From positions 125,393,546 to 125,457,545 of the forward strand of contig CM061229.1 in NCBI GenBank assembly GCA_030844895.1: a DNA stretch of 64,000 nt. The letters are read 5' to 3'. Positions 58,644 to 64,000 of this stretch are shown piece by piece. Both the position numbers and the translations under genes were made by a program. This DNA is from Ambrosia x helenae (taxonomy: Eukaryota; Streptophyta; Magnoliopsida; Asterales; Asteraceae). The stretch's first letter is position 1. Every line of letters starts with the position of its first letter. The notes beneath the pieces are model-generated. The model searched no databases, was not told the DNA's origin, and saw only the letters and a program-made list of their open reading frames with translations.

Positions 58644-59694
58644 TTGTCCTTTGAGTACATTGGAGTCCTGGTTGGGGATGGCAAGAGGGTCGCACACGAG
58701 ATTACTTTAAATTGGATGAATAAGAAGTATAGGGTTTGGGTTATGGAGGAGCAAGGTGACTGGGTTCCGGACTTTGTGGAAGTTGTCAACAGGCAAGATA
58801 GCTGCAAAACAGAAGATGGTGCTATGGAGGTGGGCACTGAGACAGATTCAGACGCAGTAAATATTGATGAGTTGCCGGTTGCTTCACCGGAAGTTGCTAG
58901 TCAAACCACCGGAGCGGTAAATCAGGAAGGTATTAATGTGGAAGGTGATTCTTTGGTAACTCCAATTTCTGCCGTTAATTATGGCCGTCAAAACACAATA
59001 GAGAGAAATCAGGAAGGTATTAATGCGGGAGAAGATGATATGGAAACTCCTAATATTGCTTTGAATTCTCCTAGACAAATTAGGGAGAGTAATGGCACAG
59101 AGGATAAGGGTGACTCTTCAGGGGCTGCATGTGATAATAGTATAAAGTCTAAGGGGTATTGCTGTATATTATCCAAAAAGAGAAAGATATTACGGTTTAA
59201 AAGATCAGGTAGCGGGTCCACTAAGAGCTCAGGCCCAATCAAGAAGAAAAACCGTAACAAGCCTACAAGTAGTGATCCGTTTGATCTGAACTCTATTATT
59301 GGGTCTATGGAGCCGGTAGAAGTTTTAGCCCAAAAAAGAACTCCCGACGTGATTTTAGCCCAGAATCAAGATATTTCTTTTCAAGAGATTGCTGGAATGG
59401 CGTGAACATTGAAAGACACTCGTCGCTCCTGTACAGTCGTTTGAACAGTTGTTAGATACTATGGAGAATGTAGAAGGTTTAAATGCAGAAAGTGTATCAT
59501 CACCAGCTATGGATGATTTGCAACATCAGAATCATGACGCAGACGAAGTGAGCTCAAAGCGGCCTTTGGTAGTTACTTCTGAGGTGCAAGAGACTATCAA
59601 ACTTGGGGTTTCATTGGGAGCCGACCTGCAAGATAAATCTCACATGGTTAGTGGTATTGTTATAGAAGAAGGATTACAAAAGGTTCCGGTATGA
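58644..59694 (+). pseudogene. LINE ORF1 C-terminal part
   Basis: The frame begins inside a conserved ORF1 core (YRVWVMEEQGDWVPDF) and continues into a long Ser/Asp/Gly-rich, poorly conserved tail with a basic stretch (KKKNRNK). A stop at 59403 and a new in-frame-length segment (59449-59694) indicate one break. Its final codon overlaps the start of ORF2 as ATGA at 59691-59694, the arrangement expected for termination-reinitiation in plant L1s. ORF1 proteins chaperone LINE RNA. The N-terminal half is missing by 5' truncation. Confidence 0.65.
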
Positions 59695-62600
59695 ATTTTC
59701 TGTCTTTGAATATTAGGGGTTTGGGAGTGTCCGGTAAAGATACATGGGTTAAACGTTTGAAACAACAAAACGGAGTGTCTTTTGTTGCATTACAGGAAAC
59801 GCAGTTTAAGGATATGTCGGGTTTTAATTGTTCTAAGTTTTGGGGCAACTCGGTTGTGGAGGTGGATATTGTTGAAGCTACGGGTCGTTGGGGTGGTTTG
59901 GTATCTTTATGGGATCCGAATAAGTTCACTAAAATTTCGGTTACAAAGCATCGTAATTTTATTTTACTCAAAGGGTTCTTGAAGGAAGATGGGACAATGA
60001 TGAACATACTTAATATCTATGCTCCTCACAAGTTGGCTGAGAAACGGATCCTATGGGAGCATATTGCGAGTTTAGTCAGAAGCAGTCCTGGGTGTTGGTG
60101 TATGCTGGGGGATTTTAATTCGGTTTGCTTTGCCGAGGATAGAAAAAATTGTTTCTTTGATCAAGCCGATGCTGATGTCTTTAACTCTTTCATCGATGAA
60201 GCAGGTTTTTTCGAGTATGGGATGAAAGGTGGTATGTTTACATGTCTGTCCAAGAAAGGAGCCGCTATTAAATTAAGCAAGATAGATAGAGTCTTGGTTA
60301 ATTTGGACTTTTTTAATCGGTGGCCTGAAGCTTGCTTACATGCTTTGCCTAGATACTTATCTGGGTGGTGTATGAGAATTTTGGTTCGCGTCCATTCAGA
60401 TGGTTCAATTCGTGGTTAGACAGAGATGGTTGTGATGCGGTTGTGTCAAAGTCGTTAAAGGAGTTTCACATGTTTGGTGCTGCGGATATTGTATTGTCCT
60501 CTAAACTCAGGTACTTAAAATCGATTTTGATTGAGTGGAAGAAACAGGTGGAGTATAAAGAGGGTGAAGAGCTCAAAATCTTGAAAAACGATCTTGAGCG
60601 GATTGAGGCTTACATGGAACATAGGGATTTAGTAGAAGAGGAAGAATGGGTTTGGCAGGAATGTAAAAAGGGTATAGAGGAACTCGAAATATATCATGCC
60701 AAGGACATTTTACAAAAGTCTCGGGTGAATTGGGCTAAAGATGGGATGATAATACGGCATACTTCCATAATATTATTAATGGGAGGAAGGCCTCTAATTC
60801 GATTCAAGGTCTTATGGTGAATGGGGTTTGGGTGACGAAGCCGAGTTTAGTTAAAAGGGAGGTGTTGAGATTTTTCAGTTGCCATTTCAAAGAAAAGATG
60901 CCCTCCAGACCGGCTCTTAGATGTGATGATTTGAAGAGAATCCCGGATAATTTGGTGGATGGTCTCATTGCGCCTTTTACCAAAGAAGAAATTAAAATGG
61001 CGGTGTTCGAATGCGGAAAGGATAAAGCCCCAGGTCCGGATGGATTTAATTTTAGTTTTGTCCGTCGTTTTTGGCCCCTCTTAGAAGACGATTTTTTGAA
61101 GATCTTTTCGGAATTCTTTGACTCGGGTACGATCAGTCGTGGTTGTGCTTCATCATTTATTACGTTAATTCCAAAGATAAAGAATCCTCTTGGCCTAAAA
61201 GATTATAGTCCAATAACGTTGGTGGGTATTATTAGTAAGGCTTTATCTAAGGTCTTGTCCTTGAGATTAAAGAAGGTGATCGGGTTCATCATTTCTGATA
61301 ACCAAACGGGCTTTCTCAGTGATAGAAATATCCTGGATGGTCCTATGGTTGCTAATGAAGTTCTTTCATGGTGCAAAAGGAGGGCGAAAAGTGTTTTCTT
61401 TATGAAGATAGATTTCGAGAAGGCCTATGACAATGTCAATTGGTCTTTCCTGCTGTCTATCCTTGATCAAATGGGTTTTCCGGAGAAGTGGCGATTGTGG
61501 GTCAAGGGCATTCTAGCTTCGGCAAGATCGGCGGTTCTTGTTAATGGGTCGCCAACTTTCGAGTTTCAATGTCATAAAGGGTTACGTCAAGGTGATCCTA
61601 TTTCTCCGTTTTTGTTTTTGATAGTTATGGAAGCTTTAACTTGTTTGTTCAACAAAGCGTGCAAGATAGGTGTTTTTGAAGGGGTGCCCTTAGCTAAGAA
61701 TGGTCCGGTTATTTCCCATTTATTTTTCCCTGATGATGCTCTTATAATGGGAAATTGGTCGGTCAATAATATGTTGGTGGCGGCGCGTATTCTCCGGATC
61801 TTTTATCTTTGTTCGGGTTTAAAGTTTAATATACACAAGTCTTTCCTTTATGGCTCGTGTGTAGCGAATGAAGATGTGGTATCTTTGCTGCAGTTGTGGG
61901 ATGCCGTGTGGGCTCTTTTCCCTTCGATTATTTGGGTGTGTCCGTAGGGGCAAATATGAATAGGATCAATGCATGGCGGAAAATTGTTGATATTTTTGAG
62001 GCTAGACTCTCGTCCTGGAAGGCTAATCTTCTCTCTATTGGAGGGAGACTAACCTTGCTCAACTCGGTTTTACAAAACCTCCCTATTTATTTTTTTCTCC
62101 CTCTATAAGGCCCCGACAGGTGTGATAGATAAGCTAGAGAGTCTCATGAAACGTTTTCTGTGGTCGGCTTCAAGTGATAAAAATAAGATTCATTGGGTTT
62201 CTTGGGAGAAGGTGTGTAGGGATAAAAATAAAGGGGGTTTGGGTATTAGCCGGTTGAAAGACGTTAATGATGCTTTACTATCAAAATGGGCTTGGCGTTT
62301 TCGCATGGAAGAAGGGACAATGTGGAAAATGATTATTTTGGCATGTCACAATGGAAGGGGTAGGTGGTCCGGCCTCCCTCGAATCTCTGGCAAAGGGGGT
62401 GTTTGGTCGATGATTGCTAAGAATTGCGAAAGATTTAAATGCGGGGACAAGTTTTTCCTAGAGCTTTTGAAAGGGTACATTGGAGACGGTAGTAGTATAC
62501 GTTTTTGGGAAGATACATGGTTAATGGAAGTTCCTTTGATGAAAAAATTCCCTCTTCTATATAAGGCTGCGACCACTAAACGACAATTGGTTAAGGATTG

Positions 62601-63312
62601 CAGGTCCAATAATATGTGGAGCCCGGTTGATTATTCCAGTCCTATGGGCTTAGGTGAGGTGCAAGAATGGGCTGAATTATCTACTTCGTTAACACAGGCC
62701 CATTTATCGGACGGTAAAGATACTTGGGAGTGGGCCGGATACTCATTTTTTTTCGGTTGCCGCGGTTAAAGAGTATATTAAGAAGCTGAGGACAGCGGAA
62801 ATTTTTTTAAGTTTAAGTGGATTTCCTGGGTTCCGTCGAAGTGTCAGATTCTTGCTTGGAGGGCGGAAATGGATAGGATCCCCACTGTCGAAGCTCTTAG
62901 TAAAAGAAATGTGTTCATTCCCAATGATCGTTGCAAGTTGTGTGAGGCTGCCACTGAGACTTCAGAGCACATTTTTTCGGGTTGCGGGTTTTCGTATGGT
63001 GTGTGGACTAATATATGGAAATGGTGTGGTTTAAACACAACGTTTGTTTTCCATACGAAAGATCTACTCCTTTTATACAAACAAGCTTCTGGAGATAAGT
63101 GGCCCAAGAAGATTGTGCATGGGATTATCTTGGTGACGTTTTGGTTGATTTGGAAAGCCAGGAATGAGAAGACTTTCAGAGGTGTAGAGCCTAAGATTTC
63201 GAATGTGGTTGGTAGTATTAAATCTATGACGTTTTTGTGGTTAAAATATAGGTCTAAATTCAATAACCTTCTTTGGGAGGATTGGTGTATTAGCCCTCTG
63301 TACATGTTGTAA
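59691..63312 (+). pseudogene. LINE ORF2: endonuclease, RT, zf-RVT (frameshifted)
   Basis: The apurinic-type endonuclease (59691-about 60360) has LNIRGLG, LQETQ, GDFNSV and KIDRVLV. RT (60814-61947) has KAPGPDGFN, LIPKI, MKIDFEKAYDNVNW, GDPISPFLF and, at the catalytic site, FPDDALI (about 61728) where the family has a small residue before DD. Then a thumb/connection region (61896-62769) and zf-RVT (about 62830-63010: WRAEMDRIPT, CKLCE, HIFSGC). Frames break near 60360, 60760, 61890, 62105 and 62770. The start at 59691 is favoured by the ATGA overlap with ORF1. It is inactive. Confidence 0.92.
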
Positions 63313-63399
63313 TTTTCGGGCGTTGTCCTTGTTTTGAGGACAGCCCCATGTATTTTATGAAAGTTATCGTTCAAAAAAAAAAACATAATTACGAAAATG

Positions 63400-64000
63400 G
63401 AAATCAAATCTCTAAATTTAATTTCTATTTTGGAGAATAGATTCAGTGCCAAGCTAAATATAGAACCTAATATTTTCTAAAATTATATATGTATCGAAAC
63501 TATTTTGAGAAATTGGACTTTTCTTTTAACCAAACTTCATTTATTCATCACAAAAATTGTTTACATATGTTGGTACCCAGCAAAAATTGATGAAATTAAA
63601 CCTCTTACCAATATGAAGTTGTTAGTTCAAATTCTTACAAATACAAATTAAAGATCCAAAATACCTGTATCAATACACAATTACACCTCTTACCAATATG
63701 AAGTTGTTAGTTCAAATTCTTACAAATACAAATTAAAGATGAAATTAATACCATTAAAAAATTGATTGTTAAAAAAAATACATAATTACACCCAAGCTTA
63801 AAATTCACCCATTGCTTCCGAACCAAATGTTGTTTTTTATCTATGTTTCACCCGTAGAAAGCTCAATGTTTGTTTTTTTTTTTTTTTTTTTTTTTTAGAA
63901 ATTGGACCTATTGATGTAACACACATATTCTATTTTTTTATAATATAATTAAATTGTAAAAAAAATCTATTAATATATATAAAAAAAAAGCCCTTTGATG
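63400..64000. repeat. AT-rich tail with 55-bp direct repeat
   Basis: No gene. A 55-bp segment at 63601-63655 is repeated exactly at 63686-63740 (offset 85). A long T run lies at about 63871-63895. Confidence 0.75.

Larger units (their letters stand above)
58619..63399 (+). mobile_element. L1-type LINE with 17-bp target duplication
   Basis: Target duplications at 58619-58635 and 63383-63399 (ACATAATTAC[C/G]AAAATG) bracket 58636-63382. The element is truncated inside ORF1 and ends in a poly(A) tail (63373-63382). It landed 24 bp after the tail of the previous LINE in the same direction. One mismatch between the duplications and several frameshifts indicate moderate age. Confidence 0.95.

Overview
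This window looks like nuclear DNA of a flowering plant. It is AT-rich and gene-poor, with long TA microsatellites, several layers of nested LTR retrotransposons primed by an initiator-Met-type tRNA site (TGGTATCAGAGCC), plant L1-type LINEs with a zf-RVT domain, a plant-style Helitron carrying an RPA70-like gene, and Harbinger and MITE debris. The style of the repeats suggests an aster-family eudicot, but that is only an impression. No ordinary host gene could be identified with confidence; 2.1-3.7 kb on the minus strand holds exon-like pieces of something unrecognised.

Layout. 1-212: end of a gypsy LTR. 1.2-2.0 kb: an old LTR-like promoter block. 3.8-5 kb: AT-rich DNA with a hairpin and a tRNA-like (SINE-like) head. 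5.0-25.4 kb: a Helitron region. It holds a broken RepHel gene (12.8-17.4 kb), an RPA70-like gene (17.6-25.1 kb) and a recognisable 3' terminus (hairpin plus CTAG at 25387). Its 5' end was not found. Two copies of an unnamed repeat, called D here, lie in it: one upstream of RepHel and one in the last large intron of the RPA gene. Copy 1 was hit by an intact Ty1/copia element (6844-11667, identical 158-bp LTRs). Copy 2 was hit by a gypsy solo LTR (21113-23853). Each copy therefore shows the other's empty site.

26.0-30.0 kb: a Harbinger ORF1 relic, nested MITEs and TA tracts. 30.0-53.1 kb: one large LTR element, C (plus strand, no gag-pol), whose 5' LTR has been opened twice. First, a solo LTR of related family B sits at 30385-33063. 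Second, a permuted one-LTR piece of B lies on the minus strand between 0.7-kb direct repeats of C LTR. Inside that B piece sits the youngest element, A (35554-43114, minus strand): a gypsy element with gag but no pol, LTRs that differ at about three sites by eye, and a perfect TSD. 53.1-55.2 kb: a second Harbinger relic and a small inverted-repeat element. 55.7-63.4 kb: two head-to-tail LINEs, the second with a 17-bp target duplication. 63.4-64 kb: AT-rich tail.

The most unusual signals are structural. The 5' leaders of elements B and C carry arrays of hairpins in which the loop core and an inner GGA:TCC stem are conserved while the outer stems change in a compensated way. The U3 of the A-family LTR and the D repeat both carry arrays of inverted motifs with a common core (AGGCGANTAGG and its complement). 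Two diverged B LTRs keep a tRNA-like A-box/B-box module at the same offset although its sequence differs. Element A has a duplicated PPT that points to a chimeric origin.
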